Positions 29,401 through 34,469 of a DNA stretch of 62,461 nucleotides are shown piece after piece. Below the pieces are notes generated by a model. The model was not told the origin of the DNA and did not search any database. It was given only the letters and a program-made list of their open reading frames with translations. The translations under genes and the position numbers were made by a program. The stretch's first letter is position 1, and the number at the start of each line of letters is the position of its first letter. Source of the stretch: a virus; the IMG/VR virus record IMGVR_UViG_3300027719_000005, positions 1 through 62,461 of that record. One strand, given 5' to 3'.

Positions 29401-31181
29401 ATAATCAGTGGTGGGAAGGAGGCACAAGGGGAGTTCAGGACACTATTGGAAGAGCGACCAGATGGCTATCGGCCAACTTTACATCGAAAAACCCCGCTTT
29501 TATTCCTATAAACTTACTGAGAGACTTAGGGTATTCCTCCTTATCTCATGCAATCAGGGATGATGGAAACTTTACGCTTTACGCTAAGAATATGAACAAG
29601 GCGAGAAAGGCCATTGTGAGAAACCTTAACGGCAAGTTTGATCCGAATAACGAGGGCGATAACCTTTACCAGCAATTTTTAAAGCATGGTGGGGAAACTG
29701 GATGGGTCCATCTTGATAATATTGACACTGTAAAGAAGGAGTTACTTCGCGATGTAAACAAACTAAGTAAGACAAGCGGGTTTGCTCGTAGAGTATTGGT
29801 GGATAAGATTATTAAGAACGCTGGGAAGAAATTGGAACACATGGCCGTTTTCTCTGAAAACATAAGCCGTTTTGCTACATTTTTAGCCAGCGTTGAAGCA
29901 GGTAAGACCTATACTAAGGCCGCTTACGATGCAAAAAACATCTCCGTTAACTTCAACCGGAAGGGAAGAGTAACCGGATTCTTTGGAAGTTTGTTTGCCT
30001 TCTTTAATGCCTCTGTTCAGGGTGGTAATAATATTCTGAGTATAGCCAATAAAAACAAGGGCAAATTTGCTACTACAGCCGCGCTTTTCTATGCGTTAGG
30101 AATTATGGTAGCCGCTTTACACGACTCCTTGGAGGATGACGACGAGGAAACTTACTTTGACAATAGTGACTATGTAAGAAGGAACAACCTGGTACTAAAT
30201 ATTGGAAACGGCAAATACCTATCATTGCCATTGCCTCACGGATTTAGAGGATTCTATGGGTTAGGTGATATGACCTACTCCTACATGAAAGGAAAGATGA
30301 CCGCAGGAAACATGGTGAAGGATGGGTTAAGTGCAATGGTTAGCAATCTATCCCCTGTTGATCCTGTTTCATTAGTTACAGAAGAAGGATGGGTGGATGT
30401 TAGGCCAGTAATACCCACAGTGTTTGTTCCTTTCTATGATATTGCCATGAATGCAGATTATTCAGGCCGTAGAGTTTACCGGGAGCCATTTAGCATAAAG
30501 GAGGAAAATATAGGCGCAGATAGCCAGCAATACAGAAAAGGCGTTAATCCTGTGCTTAAATCCATGTTTGATAGCTGGTTTGAATTGGGTGGTGGTGATC
30601 CTGAAACAAAAAAACAGTACTACCGCGAGGATGGGAAAACCAAAAAGGTACATGAACTATTCGATATGAACCCAAGTAAAGCAGAACACCTGCTTACATA
30701 CTACTTAGGGGGTAGAGGGAAGTTCTGGACTGATGCCGTTACATTCTCCAATAATGTAGTAAAGGAAACCTACAGTGCCGCTAAAGAAAACAGCACAATG
30801 GGCGAGGCCATACTGGATATTTACACTGGAGTAGATTTTAATAGCGCACCAGTAGCCAATAGACTTATTAAAGAGCCATACTCCTATGAGTTCCAAAAGC
30901 AGTACAGCAAACTGAAAGAGGAGTACATTATTAATAGTTCCCTTGAGAGTACATTTAAAGGGCTAAGAAGATACGAGGATGCCGCAGAGATGGTAAATGA
31001 GAAACGAACATCAATACTCATTAAGACCTCCGAGAAACGAATTAAGCAACTATACGATATGTCCATGTATGAAGGCGTAACAGAAAAGCAGTACGAGGAA
31101 TACATGAAGAAAATAGACAAGATCAAAAAGCAAACAGTTGAAAAAATAAACAGCCATGATAAAAAAAGCGGAAGAAATTAA
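14457..31181 (+). CDS. Giant polyvalent protein, 5,574 aa
   Basis: One uninterrupted frame covers 27% of the genome. Domains recognised in order: coiled-coil N-terminus (about 1-230); a pyrophosphatase-like polyvalent domain (about 1085-1225, KGHVTIGGFDITI, QIDVFLGENPETG); long helical linkers (1500-2400); a Rossmann N6-adenine-type methyltransferase (EPSAGNGN at 2785, NPPF at 2843); an LPD1-like zincin domain (HEWMH at 3250, then DDIRALDEIYK); a domain with VDEVQSDWAQKG near 3810; a second zincin (HERGVH at 4178); an ADP-ribosyltransferase-like domain (NHGTG about 4374, GFGLYF 4399); and an LPD38-like C-terminus (about 4650-5400) with hydrophobic stretches near 5180-5225. Such polyvalent proteins are thought to enter the host with the DNA and counter defence. 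It overlaps the portal gene by 26 bases. Activities of the individual domains are inferred. Confidence 0.9.
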   Translation: MSTENTIAKILAERNSKTPVNTNVDDIDKGYEEWKAQNNPSKAPEKQEDITTLNSEISSLSNRVKEYDAIDSGKNNSRATTTGMYSGGMSVLDAVKPLKETNDKYTELSKTIVQDRERLAELSKKRDAIISGSVDPIIQQVKSKKTEISDQLERSYSDLENTLNEEYDTADPLKALEYEKKRQETTRLIERKQALTLSEDYLVRMKDLANVSPDKYIQALGQGFANHDWVDIATLGLKSMEDNFNLASISKKIMAGTATEEEKVALTLYSQFNQLAATKDKPVTYDIAQSFIQSLPYMADIAISGGVRGAITKGITKGIGRTVVNLSDNVAGIVANKTAQKAVKGTIKNTAKIATQATGAIASSPLQMNMYNNFSENRLANYVIDYDNAGEVMVREAKDSENVAESMIRAMALTASATFSESSGVIFDDAFSAIGKKFSLNKLNPHFQNSLSRGFGAVKKATSLNQTFGEVGEEYINKFTDILVTNPREEDANQDEWANFFNTREGLTILGSTLITQGMFKAQYAPHLVDLAKTKSIVKENETLLPEEIRAKIVQAMSAKTANEQVDGLVNLKLGSIENPEERRSVVNYIKSKIEYDFVKGVAQGDQEIYRIRKVDDSVASIAHKESGKVVIVTETNQQDPNNEAYVIAGNIEGEKTDLVTIITSEGEKKMVSIANLSITNTVDVKELRDNLVIAELSKLEQETAQEEGIEKAESLGINAEEVPSIGEELPLPDGSTIKIVSVDTNGVSFDVLDAEGIPAMTKSLSFEEYSQMVQPTAENQPVEGGQPVISEQDTEQAPISETPKTIKTLTDGKHNLSVALDENNEGISQEVYDNLPDAEKVVNSLSKRFSKLEFNIVDQSGDDVFSPDAYVISVKPRSVKSVINQQANETIESAITPEESITPEAVVDQVSEQAEEGQIKEVTNEQDIQGQQAYPEIENQEQVKGEEIRQEEGQKPIGVDELNNTQAEELIPVDDSSIGKLNEEEIALVQSKLDDPDEPQDQKEYWVEDIEKLKTNPKKYWSEFLVQKGNTAREDQILSIQDYYNNKPIIQDLDAHVSEIDKKAEIQSEEKKVNIEPTEAQKEAGNYKKGHVTIGGFDITIENPKGSFRKGKDRSGKEWKVKMNNTYGYFKRTKGKDGEQIDVFLGENPETGRIFVVDQLGKSGKLTLFDEHKVMMGFKSEKEAKEAYKSNYSKDWDGFGAITEMSREEFKAWIGDGTRTKNPVEWKQKQKKSNPNAFLPKQAIELLKSDPNSIDEAIIQHILNGGKFSRNDYIRHSGFMDGSKELNTASFNGLINGKDQEEGMQFDTFLGTLGNDFGMNDGIDLTNAIVDVLKLSTRANLARRLIEASGTSQDNHPHLNDDYAQGLAEQEEALRLAEDELMNEVAVLFYSNYPQITNQEYAELFNFGENEYNEQRNEPTAEGDIRTVQGETGEDGGVDNAGDRQDETGSVPGIEVDGRTEGEGSAEVNPQNQVPEVGNMVESQEVDRVPDTKETIETTKKTFLFMSDSPMHQARALGVLTRNTKVDGVVMPIYQWIEGLPSGLGVGKQKIYTKNAKSDDGSVEKLVLGNYIVGSKAEQDYYNYIQTGGVSYTQFLADKKVQDEIIAEKKRIEKEAQDKIFEDKRRNDNEAYKKAKEDQIKELIEKGKQPTIDKFTESFKNKIKQLQSKPQTSAVKEEIAYNNRMIEQTISQVESSYDIATTMYEVIEGEVKPKYTFSIGDKVLFPATIDHKQTLIETVIESSRSDNNDKIIFKVAKKEGIVNPYSSYDGLRPVIDNDQSSPENKNPENVSNVDAIKSVISLQDEQETTISRLKSIAAQPQKTAKDNQDKTQLEYKLGQIEEKLNKAQALVNIPAEKLPAVTKLVRQALAEEKAIDARIESLNSQKKNKEKEFNTRNGVFGDNKEIADKAKGQQSLFAGDIFEASTNTLANTIKPINDSIAKLEEEKQRNAKILTDKVELELQGAQQEIKEEVKAEPKGDLFLKASEIIETSPKGRVLSDINELIHTAKNIQQLKQLLELPYIKQTFGLVQEVNSAINYLERHPEKQEQQVNQSEKGDFDFEALFEETPSNEVNGKQEPDNYEDWYQNSSFSKKWAATRAEAIEKVKQTYINALRTKNEWESKDYKNHGGSVEVGKNKDDFDGGNVGIDYINNKRKKDAISNAISDTEQAITDLKSLKLSQSEIDNFISSISKAEQPKVKPEFAGSVLETESKTENKTYSIPETFNLSTFSKFSTELSNGNVQVDDFKKAFNVLIESKASIIEELSKKTKAELLANMNSMGQYRYKNENKDSIVKALFSDMLMTFSFGSISYNMGETIEQAITKKVDATTQEQINDYVDETKKRREEYLERVKAHKKALSNPETLEEFKVFIKYNGIEKLSPEQKATYDDLVTDKVLENRSDDAKKGAIVEKVDLGDTEMSIAETKHTKTGIPLFVVRLSARIPEEQYKELNKKAKQLGGYYSSYAKDGAIPGFQFKTLEQAQAFSGLKTQDASNIDIKEEVKEQKVEQKISKLRENAQKIIERVDSELNRDRLTNTAKRAREAASTEARLNEEKRIAQTMLNIADAIENGDVKLLDGIKAKTHIELLDNLIKSAKYAEISSKAESYSDRQKYEGEPATLETIEYLKNGFYPSIYGTTLKDVINKVENKPGLKQLATKWSKKLSGLGEYDSYQVTNDTDISEIEQLFNGLSESDKKYNRIGTVLADFNRLKTMGIENDSMLRAALREYIQFRGKKQAPDKVKELERAIVGRAKNLGVDFFPTPAETAKMMVELAGVTEDMEILEPSAGNGNIADQIKQVGVMPDVIEISSELSEILKAKGYDVVADDFMEYTEKKYDRIIMNPPFSNGMDGDHVKHAYEILKPGGKLVAIVGEGTFIRNDKKATAFREWLEEVGGNETKLESGTFQDKTLLNTTGANARIVVIEKEGEFIDDTPDETVDKQEVVNENVSQDKKEVEQEQLEAVEPINDIQDFGEKVGGARKDMGITRTAREKDSMPAWRRKYEYANPNGTVMLIGKVDTSKPFIVNFFEEVKGMMGKHSRQIIVSEVKDGYITRNPMIFSSEEEAENYIPIYEVHRQGYKINQKGDEFVIYKRASTGKALEFDKFPTIEDAQAYINSTEGATSLLNRKRESFSIPSLERVQRTGKDYRQGKNISTDEFYNTFGFRGGEFGKWVKPEERQALLNIAYDSLMDMANLLNLPPKALSLNGELSIAFGARGIGGLEGGVKAHYEGNRAVINMTRLNGAGSLAHEWMHALDNYFGLQDAKQDYSRDDKGELISKDYFFSEVKTYKAGMRPELKKALEEILDNLVKKTVTRDIAQDAKQKLYDGFERSILGEADRLKAKLNNGVRTYKYNRKTKQREEVVVKATAEQLEKANALIDKITSGNSEKPKWQSITANSFGDYSYISDDIRALDEIYKSVFGGTGLKRNGNGYYNFGYYAEKLYHIKEELEKAKNGEQETVKIKTDLLDSSSRFDASRVSPYYSKPIEMLARAFEQYMVTKLGTEKSDYLQYDKSPVYKALYDITPYPEGEELETLNKAFDNLFSAIKTEEREDGNVVMFKANNPTFYPNAEKSLESLSDNNRTPEQWRAELLKNGAKESELNYMGWSQFVEGKRTLTKNDLTEFVNSNKVEVQEVVKQTEPLQVTKNDALKAELVDDMWYVDFGQTTVPIRKFSAETKEEAIEQAVEEYNENIGEYNTNGNTKFAQYSTPGGKNYREVLLTLPSFKLPPKADDKLRLELLFEKRKRITESENPDQEQLRIINDKIEIISNRIDESKDFRSSHFNEPNIAAHVRLSEFTDKQGRRVLLVDEVQSDWAQKGKKEGFKVPAEFNEEEFKDWYERVKTDQEPNYSDLQNDNKFYNYAKQVFLDEKQERIDRDAVPDMPFKKTDQWVGLGMKWAIQYAAKNGFDGVAWTTGEQQAERYDLSKQVDSIATKKERNGLYTILGNKNGKHVFTQIDIPENKLEGIIGKDLAKKIIDYHNEVSSGWHSFSGIDLQIGDEGMVAFYDNIIPSWVNKYAKKFDTKTTTTEIDTTPDIVEHGIDLNTGEVNKTKEYKQVHYLPISDSMVKTVMNGQPMFRSAGDVLNNSESERKFLAVQSEFNRIAELSNGAITAELVRTVDELPEVLRRNGISEKTINAISEDIKKSHISGFFLRGKAYVISDNAIDAKEAVRTLIHERGVHGGIRILIPDADTRLDFLERVYESIGEEAFNKMLLENGGHPDQYKEKSNWEKGEEYLAFLSEKIITEKDLTPKERGVWEWLKNYINNLVGKVLRFDVNSIKFTDKELAHIVRASVSANHVTTNIPSGRGRAEKETSPSSVREENRNNSVLEGSDRGDDVHDNVQYPDSRRSRCLQHIKDALGKEQLNNLPYNHGTGIKFDRFDIGKVGAGTGEKIHGFGLYFNITTLDKEVGKSYARMNTLYTPQGIQYMNDVKKDVGALAQSYLNKAFLKHHGRETKESTISALKKLLELASTDNAKTTLSSLIAYVESKPFPNDRYLVTGTIKSNRKDFNFLSWNEPLFKDQWDAIINRLKVEQFNENEFIEKIANNTYAYNIDTNTFEFNDPTGMNAYRALSEVVGGDEIASNLLSRAGIDGTIYFDNTVNDGNERIDVCLFSHEGVDIEDTVMFRHAGEYIKGATNETDLSNLEIAQELIQDRMYSVRKLQDIISKRGGKIDDFSNVYILENLAASKADAAMDSFRNKQLKEITSVIAEIMSTTGATYQEVTDYMIAKHTPERNEYFREQGRKGEKFAGELNDKEAEDIVKAFEDKIGELTTFRLWDAIRKATNFTLDKYLEYGFINKADHTHIKARWHYYIPLRGWAVKDEIDSIWDYSDKESEGSLNLMKTAKGRTSKADNPLAHIISMAHSAIVTGEKNMIKQATFRLANNNKEMKDLFVPKKVYQVITGKDSDGKDIITEVYEKPEQKLFDEGKVITKTNRSHHRFRPVNQSKQNEVTAWVNGEKVVVVFDDPRIANAINYNNQWWEGGTRGVQDTIGRATRWLSANFTSKNPAFIPINLLRDLGYSSLSHAIRDDGNFTLYAKNMNKARKAIVRNLNGKFDPNNEGDNLYQQFLKHGGETGWVHLDNIDTVKKELLRDVNKLSKTSGFARRVLVDKIIKNAGKKLEHMAVFSENISRFATFLASVEAGKTYTKAAYDAKNISVNFNRKGRVTGFFGSLFAFFNASVQGGNNILSIANKNKGKFATTAALFYALGIMVAALHDSLEDDDEETYFDNSDYVRRNNLVLNIGNGKYLSLPLPHGFRGFYGLGDMTYSYMKGKMTAGNMVKDGLSAMVSNLSPVDPVSLVTEEGWVDVRPVIPTVFVPFYDIAMNADYSGRRVYREPFSIKEENIGADSQQYRKGVNPVLKSMFDSWFELGGGDPETKKQYYREDGKTKKVHELFDMNPSKAEHLLTYYLGGRGKFWTDAVTFSNNVVKETYSAAKENSTMGEAILDIYTGVDFNSAPVANRLIKEPYSYEFQKQYSKLKEEYIINSSLESTFKGLRRYEDAAEMVNEKRTSILIKTSEKRIKQLYDMSMYEGVTEKQYEEYMKKIDKIKKQTVEKINSHDKKSGRN
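18661..18864 (+). CDS. Possible overprinted ORF inside the giant gene (+1 frame), 67 aa
   Basis: In the +1 frame lies MQNYLTLEKMNTMSNEMNQQ, followed by a coherent amphipathic helix region (FEQFKERLEKMVESIMQE, TKLEVYRELKWM). The main frame over the same bases is low-complexity, acidic and Gly-rich (EGDIRTVQGETGEDGG). Protein-like composition in the alternative frame and poor composition in the main frame suggest overprinting or an inserted gene read out of frame. Starts at 18688 or 18697 are also possible. No ribosome-binding evidence. Confidence 0.3.
   Translation: MQNYLTLEKMNTMSNEMNQQPKETFEQFKERLEKMVESIMQETGKTKLEVYRELKWMGEQKAKEVQK
27358..27561 (+). CDS. Second possible overprinted ORF inside the giant gene (+1 frame), 67 aa
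   Basis: Also 67 codons and also in the +1 frame: MSLLTFHLEEEEQKKKRHL, then FERRIGTIAYWKGVTEETMY. It overlaps a linker of the main protein rich in Ser, Arg, Asp and Asn (REENRNNSVLEGSDRGDDVH) between the second zincin and the ADP-ribosyltransferase-like domain. The alternative frame has the more protein-like composition. No independent evidence of translation. Confidence 0.3.
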   Translation: MSLLTFHLEEEEQKKKRHLRQFERRIGTIAYWKGVTEETMYTITYNIPIAEDHDASSILKMRSEKNN

Positions 31182-33120
31182 CTACAAGGTATTCACCCGA
31201 ACAAACCTTGGATTAAAAAAGCCCCAACCTGTTTCTAATGTAAGCATCCTTGAGGAAGATGTGAGCGACAACCTTCAACTACTTGAACGGTGTAGGCAGA
31301 ACTGGGAGGCGTTGAATGATTTTAGGGAGCGCAGACGAAGGGCTAGAAAGTACCAACGAGGCGATCAGTGGAGTGATGTGGTGGTTGATCCAGACAATAA
31401 GAACAAGTTCATTACCGAGTCCGACTATATTAAACGGCAGGGTAAAGTTCCGCTTAAACAGAATATCATTAGGCAACTAATGAAGAATATCATGGGGCAG
31501 TTCAGAACCTCAGAGACTAAAACTATTGCCGTGTCGAGAAAGCAAACCGACAGAGGGTTGGGGGATATGGTTAGTCAGGCCATTGAGTACGCCTCTCAAA
31601 TAAATATGATTCCTGAATTGGACGCAAGAGCATACGAGGAGTTTATGCTATCTGGTTCTTGTGTTCAAAAATTAGGGTTTGGATACCTTAAAGAGCGAGA
31701 CATGGAGGATATTATGGTATCAAACCGTAATATGAACCGAATGTTTTTTAACTCCGATGTGCAGGATATTCGCGGGAATGATTTTAGGTTAATCGGGGAA
31801 ATTGTGGATGCACCCCTTGACAGCGTTGTAGCATCATTCGCCAAAACACCCGCAGATGAAGCCCGAATTAGGGAGATATACCGAGGATCGGATAATGAAC
31901 TAATGATAAACACCCAAGGACTTACCGCGAATGAAACCGATAAGTTAAGCTGGCTTAATCCTGTAGGTACTGATAAGGTTAGACTGTTTGAAATATGGTA
32001 CCTGGAGAATGAGTGGAAAATGTACGTTAGGGATGAGGCTACGGGTATTCCATTTATGACAAAAAGGAGCGTGGCTGATTTAGCCAAAGAAAATCAGAAG
32101 AGAATTGAGATGGCTAAAAAGCAAGGTATTCCAGCCGATGAAGTACCCATGTTGCTGTACGAGAAAAGAACAGATCAGGTGTGGAAAGTTAAGTACGTTT
32201 CCCCCTCAGGCCATACTTTATTTAAAGGAGAAACACCCTATGCACATGGAGAACACCCATATATTACTTTGCTTTACCCTTTGATTGATGGAGAGGTTTG
32301 GGGATTTATTGAGGATATTATTGATCAACAAAGGTACATCAACAGGACTATTACTTTGCTTGACTTCATTATTGGAGCATCGGCCAAGGGCGTTCTGCTT
32401 GTACCCGAAACAGCCTTAGGAACATATACTCCAGAGGACTTTTCCGCACAGTACACAAAGGTTGGTGGAGTAATTATTTACACCCCAAAGCCCGGAGTAG
32501 AACCTCCAACACAAATTAGCTCTGCATCATCCAGCGCGGGAGTAAGTGAGTTAATCCAAATGCAGATGATGTTAATTCAGGATATATCAGGAGTTCATGG
32601 AGCGATTCAAGGGAAAACACCCGCATCGGGAACAGCCGCGAAACTTTATGCACAGGAGGCCTCAAACGCTTCATTGAACACTGCAGACTATATGTACGCT
32701 TTTTCGGGATGGAGAAATAGAAGGGATCGGAAAATAATGAAACTTATTCTACAGTTCTACGACTCTCCAAGAAATGTAGCCATAAGCGGAATGGTTGGAG
32801 CGAAATTCTCTGTTTATGATCCTAATTTAGTTAGGAATAGTGACTATGATATTATCACAACACAAGCACCTAACAGCTCAAACTACAGGGGATTAATTGA
32901 GGATACATTAACAGATTTGTTGAAAAATCAGTTAATAACCCTAGAAATGTACCTACAGCATACCACACTCCCATTTGCGGATCAACTTCTTGAAGATGTG
33001 AGGAACGGAAAGAACCAGATCGGAACAGGGGAGATACCAAATATGGATGGAGCAGTTCAGGGTACTAATCCTAAATCAATGGCACTGATTAATCAGATGC
33101 TTGGTAGAAATGCAGGATAA
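31156..33120 (+). CDS. Portal protein
   Basis: The 654-residue protein has the features of podovirus portals related to crAss-like and P22-like phages: an N-terminal part with WEALNDFRERRRRARKYQRGDQW, a central body with DIIDQQRYINRTITLLDFIIG, and a C-terminal helical part with the QISSASSSAGVSELIQMQ / DISGVHGAIQGKTP stretch. It would form the dodecameric ring at the capsid vertex through which DNA is packaged and ejected. The start overlaps the end of the giant gene by 26 bases, so the two are translationally coupled. Confidence 0.85.
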   Translation: MIKKAEEINYKVFTRTNLGLKKPQPVSNVSILEEDVSDNLQLLERCRQNWEALNDFRERRRRARKYQRGDQWSDVVVDPDNKNKFITESDYIKRQGKVPLKQNIIRQLMKNIMGQFRTSETKTIAVSRKQTDRGLGDMVSQAIEYASQINMIPELDARAYEEFMLSGSCVQKLGFGYLKERDMEDIMVSNRNMNRMFFNSDVQDIRGNDFRLIGEIVDAPLDSVVASFAKTPADEARIREIYRGSDNELMINTQGLTANETDKLSWLNPVGTDKVRLFEIWYLENEWKMYVRDEATGIPFMTKRSVADLAKENQKRIEMAKKQGIPADEVPMLLYEKRTDQVWKVKYVSPSGHTLFKGETPYAHGEHPYITLLYPLIDGEVWGFIEDIIDQQRYINRTITLLDFIIGASAKGVLLVPETALGTYTPEDFSAQYTKVGGVIIYTPKPGVEPPTQISSASSSAGVSELIQMQMMLIQDISGVHGAIQGKTPASGTAAKLYAQEASNASLNTADYMYAFSGWRNRRDRKIMKLILQFYDSPRNVAISGMVGAKFSVYDPNLVRNSDYDIITTQAPNSSNYRGLIEDTLTDLLKNQLITLEMYLQHTTLPFADQLLEDVRNGKNQIGTGEIPNMDGAVQGTNPKSMALINQMLGRNAG

Positions 33121-33148
33121 CTAATTGTTTAACTTAATACTATAACCA

Positions 33149-33682
33149 ATGTTAATAATCAACAAAAACGGAAACGGTTTAACCATTTTAAAAGAAGAGA
33201 ATGGAATAAACATTTTAACAACTCCGAAAATTGCGGCAATATCAGATAGAAATCTTGATAAGATTGAATCTGACGCAAGTGTATCCGCAGGAGGAAAAAC
33301 CTCAAAGAGTAAACTTACATTTTACGATGGTCAGAAATTCACCTATATGTGGGTGGAGGAACAGCTATCTGAAATGCAACTTGGAAGTTATACTGGTTCA
33401 CAGGCTGGATTAGTAATAACATCCGTTACTGCTATTGCGGGTATTGATGTAGATAACACTACAGTTATTGGCAGTGTACCTCTTCCTGCCTATGCAGAAG
33501 CAACTGTAAGTAACGGAGTTAAAGTTCATTTCCCTATTACTTGGGATGATGGCACCCCTGACTACGATGGGGCAACTGCTGGAGAGTATGTTTTTTCTGG
33601 TACTCTAACCATGCCAACCGGAATAACTAACCCGAATAGTATAAAAGCATCAGTCACGGTGACAGTAGGTACCGTTGAATAA
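33149..33682 (+). CDS. Virion protein with C-terminal Ig-like (Big_4-type) domain
   Basis: The 177-residue product has a beta-rich N-terminal part (residues 1-85) and a C-terminal domain (about 95-175) with the pattern PLPAYAEATVSNGVKVHFPI, WDDGTPDYDGATAGEYVFSG and a final VTVTVG strand, matching bacterial Ig-like folds of the Big_4 type. Such domains decorate phage particles and bind weakly to mucus or cell-surface glycans. It directly follows the portal gene and ends a few bases before a strong terminator. Confidence 0.65.
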   Translation: MLIINKNGNGLTILKEENGINILTTPKIAAISDRNLDKIESDASVSAGGKTSKSKLTFYDGQKFTYMWVEEQLSEMQLGSYTGSQAGLVITSVTAIAGIDVDNTTVIGSVPLPAYAEATVSNGVKVHFPITWDDGTPDYDGATAGEYVFSGTLTMPTGITNPNSIKASVTVTVGTVE

Positions 33683-33684
33683 AT

Positions 33685-33712
33685 AAAAAACCCCTCTTTG
33701 GAGGGGTTTTTT
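33685..33712. terminator. Strong bidirectional terminator
   Basis: AAAAAACCCCTC and GAGGGGTTTTTT pair perfectly around a TTTG loop. The G+C-rich core with A and T tracts on both sides is a textbook intrinsic terminator closing the portal operon. Confidence 0.92.
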
Positions 33713-33723
33713 ATTATTATAAT

Positions 33724-33731
33724 TAACTTTG
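33724..33731 (+). promoter_or_regulatory. TAnnTTTG promoter box for the small membrane gene
   Basis: TAACTTTG matches the Bacteroidetes -7 consensus and lies 17 bases before the ATG at 33748, right after a terminator where a new promoter is needed. No clear -33 TTTG partner is visible. Confidence 0.45.
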
Positions 33732-33747
33732 TTTGAATAAAAATACC

Positions 33748-34086
33748 ATGATGAACAAATTTCTAAGCATTGTATTTATTGTTTTTGTTGTTGCAATAGC
33801 ATTTTCTTTCAGTTTTGTTGATCTTAAAATACCTGTATTCACATGGAAGGATATTGCATTGATGGCGTTATTTTATGTTGCGATATGGGTAGCCTCTATG
33901 TTGCTGGTAAGTATATTTACAGAGGAAAGCAACCCTAAAAACACTATTACTATTCCTCTGACAATGTTTTTTATTATGCTATCGTTCCCATTTTTTAAAA
34001 CAGGGGGATACTTTATAATAACTGGAATACTTTGCAGTATTAACGCCTTAATATCCCCCTATATTATTATTAAAAGGGAGGATTAA
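33748..34086 (+). CDS. Small polytopic membrane protein, 112 aa
   Basis: At least three hydrophobic segments (FLSIVFIVFVVAIAFSF; IALMALFYVAIWVASMLLV; TIPLTMFFIMLSFPFF) predict an inner-membrane protein. I use the ATG at 33748 rather than an upstream TTG at 33733. It has its own promoter and terminator context between the portal and terminase operons, a typical place for lysogenic-conversion or immunity genes. The family is unrecognised. Its end overlaps the converging tad2-like gene by four bases. Confidence 0.6.
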   Translation: MMNKFLSIVFIVFVVAIAFSFSFVDLKIPVFTWKDIALMALFYVAIWVASMLLVSIFTEESNPKNTITIPLTMFFIMLSFPFFKTGGYFIITGILCSINALISPYIIIKRED

Positions 34087-34445
34087 TACACTTTTTCGTT
34101 TTTAAACTCTTTTACTTCCCAATCCTCGGCCAGCATATCGGTTTGAGATGCTAACCAACCAGTAACGATAGATTTTGATGCTGATACCATGTTGATGTTC
34201 GGGAGTCTTGTAATGGTATTTTCATCCCCAGGCACAAATAATCCTAATTTTACTCCATCCATAGAACTACCATGATCAGGAGAAATTTGCTCTCCATTTT
34301 CAAACCCTAGTAGTTTATGATCGAATGATCCTTTATTCAGGTATATGTACATACCTTTTCCATTCCAACCTTGTCGGGCAACACATTCCCCTTTTTTAAG
34401 GAGTTCTAATGCCTGACCAAATGTTAATGATTTTACTTCGCTCAT
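34083..34445 (-). CDS. tad2: Tad2-like Thoeris anti-defence protein (DUF2829)
   Basis: The 120-residue protein carries both signatures of the family formerly called DUF2829: RQGWNGKGM (residues 24-32) and WLASQTDMLAEDW (97-109), with a short 'LPNINMVSAS' strand between. Tad2 proteins bind and sequester the cyclic ADP-ribose-type signal made by Thoeris systems, so the effector is never activated. That function is known for characterised members; here it is inferred from the motifs. A 34-residue insertion before the central strand (about 44-78) makes it longer than minimal members. It lies 24 bases downstream of the terminase gene on the same strand. Confidence 0.85.
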   Translation of the reverse strand: MSEVKSLTFGQALELLKKGECVARQGWNGKGMYIYLNKGSFDHKLLGFENGEQISPDHGSSMDGVKLGLFVPGDENTITRLPNINMVSASKSIVTGWLASQTDMLAEDWEVKEFKNEKVY

Positions 34446-34469
34446 TTTGATAAAGTATTAAGTTAGTAT

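Noticed and set aside
14546-31126. Many minus-strand open frames inside the giant gene (for example 20000-20491 and 25604-25990)
   Set aside because: They mirror the Lys/Glu/Asn-rich codons of the plus-strand gene, are Ser/Leu/Phe-rich, and lack promoters, neighbours or recognisable domains.
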